This document shows, in pieces, positions 59,300 to 60,000 of a stretch of DNA of 60,000 nucleotides. Numbering within the stretch: the stretch's first letter is position 1; each line of letters begins with the position of its first letter. Source of the DNA: Hydractinia symbiolongicarpus (Eukaryota; Cnidaria; Hydrozoa; Anthoathecata; Hydractiniidae). The notes under the pieces were generated by a model. The model was not told the origin of the DNA, made no database searches, and was given only the letters and a program-made list of their open reading frames with translations. The translations under genes were made by a program, and so were the position numbers. Location of the stretch: positions 16,246,001 through 16,306,000 of the forward strand of contig NC_079876.1 in the NCBI RefSeq assembly GCF_029227915.1, written 5' to 3'.

Positions 59300-60000
59300 A
59301 AAGGGAAGTTTTGCAAAAATATTTTGTGAAGAATTGTCTTCTAGAAGCTTCTGATGATACCTGTGGGTGGACGAAAGGACCAGCTAGACATAGACAGACC
59401 TGGTGGTGGAATAATGAGGTTGACCAGTGTATAAAGGAAAAGAGGAAACTTTGGAAAGAGTGGAAGTCAGGTGGTAGTAAAAATATTTACTTAGAAGCTA
59501 AGCGTCGGGCTCGTACAGCAGTGTATAAGGCAAAATCAGAAGCAGAGAGAAACAGATTTGCAGATGTGTTAAGAAGGGAAGACCAGCGCAATGAGGTATT
59601 CAAGATAGCAAAGCAAATGAAGAAGACTAATCAAGATATTGTAGGTGAGAAGTGTATACGTAATGATGAAGGTGTTTTGGCTAGCACAGAGGAGAAAAGG
59701 GTAGCTTGGAAGAATCATTATCAGAGGTTGCTTAACACTGAGTTTGATTGGGACGAGGATAATTTGTCTGATGATGATGTCGTAGAAGGGCCAGCCATGC
59801 AGATCAAGACAGAATGGGTAGTGGAGGCTATTAGGAAAATGAAGATTGGCAAGGCTGCAGGAGTATCAGGTATTGTTGCAGAGATGGTAAAAGCATCTGG
59901 ATATATTGGAGTTGAGCTTATTACAAGTCTTGCTAACCAGATTATAAAGGATGGTGCTATTCCGAGTGAGTGGCAGTCGAGTGTAATAGTGAATTGTTTC
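59300..60000 (+). mobile_element. LINE of the same family as 9,895-11,638, open at the window edge
   Basis: A plus-strand frame is uninterrupted from about 59,300 to 60,000. It reads D-D-T-C-G-W-T-K-G and R-H-R-Q-T-W-W-W-N-N-E-V, the linker upstream of RT, then D-D-D-V-V-E-G-P-A-M-Q-I-K-T-E-W-V and G-K-A-A-G-V-S-G-I, nearly identical to the older copy at 11.6 kb. The lack of breaks marks it as younger. It is 5'-truncated or begins upstream in decayed sequence; a TAA precedes the frame at about 59,298. Confidence 0.85.

Noticed and set aside
59349-59380. CTGATGA...CGAAA resembling a hammerhead ribozyme core
   Set aside because: It lies inside the open LINE coding frame (D-D-T-C-G-W-T-K-G) and stem II cannot be formed properly; coding conservation explains it.

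Overview
The window is nuclear DNA of an animal, and I think an early-branching one such as a cnidarian (inference). It is AT-rich, and its genes are cut into many small exons by introns with GT-AG ends. The copia-type element is primed by a site complementary to the 3' end of animal initiator tRNA-Met. Both host proteins are metazoan: a F5/8 type C, fibronectin-III and Ig surface protein, and the centriole protein SAS-6. Most of the remaining sequence is transposable elements in various states of decay, many nested in one another.

Layout, left to right. 1-24,953 (minus strand): a multi-exon gene running right to left. It encodes a signal peptide, one fibronectin-III domain, three F5/8 type C (discoidin) domains each split by introns, and an Ig-like domain that runs off the left edge. 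Its introns hold Helitron-like ends (about 4.1 and 5.4 kb), two head-to-head copia LTR/PBS modules (7.7 and 8.7 kb), a wrecked copia element (8.6-15.0 kb) carrying a LINE and a Penelope-like fragment, a hAT transposon (16.56-18.60 kb), and a GC-rich inverted-repeat element (22.2-23.5 kb). 25-37 kb has no gene I can stand behind. It contains another Helitron-like end, a MITE with a LINE tail inserted in it, a glutamine-rich broken gene, and a TA-flanked MITE.

37.4-53.2 kb (minus strand): fifteen exons of SASS6. They cover the whole coiled coil and the C-terminal tail (about 492 residues), with phases that join cleanly. The N-terminal head-domain exons were not found. One intron holds a nearly intact 5,031-bp DNA transposon (45,560-50,590). 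It has about 315-bp, almost identical terminal inverted repeats, a 3-bp CAT duplication, and an intron-containing gene of about 1,240 codons. That gene has zinc-binding motifs and a FEN/XPG-like acidic nuclease signature, most like my recollection of the Academ superfamily. This is the most interesting system in the window. A duplicated copy of its flank, 160 bp away, preserves an empty site.

56-60 kb: the likely start of a plus-strand gene (ATG within a YY1-like motif), two fold-back repeats, and a better-preserved copy of the same LINE family that runs off the right edge. Recognition is by eye from motifs and remembered families; no search was run.
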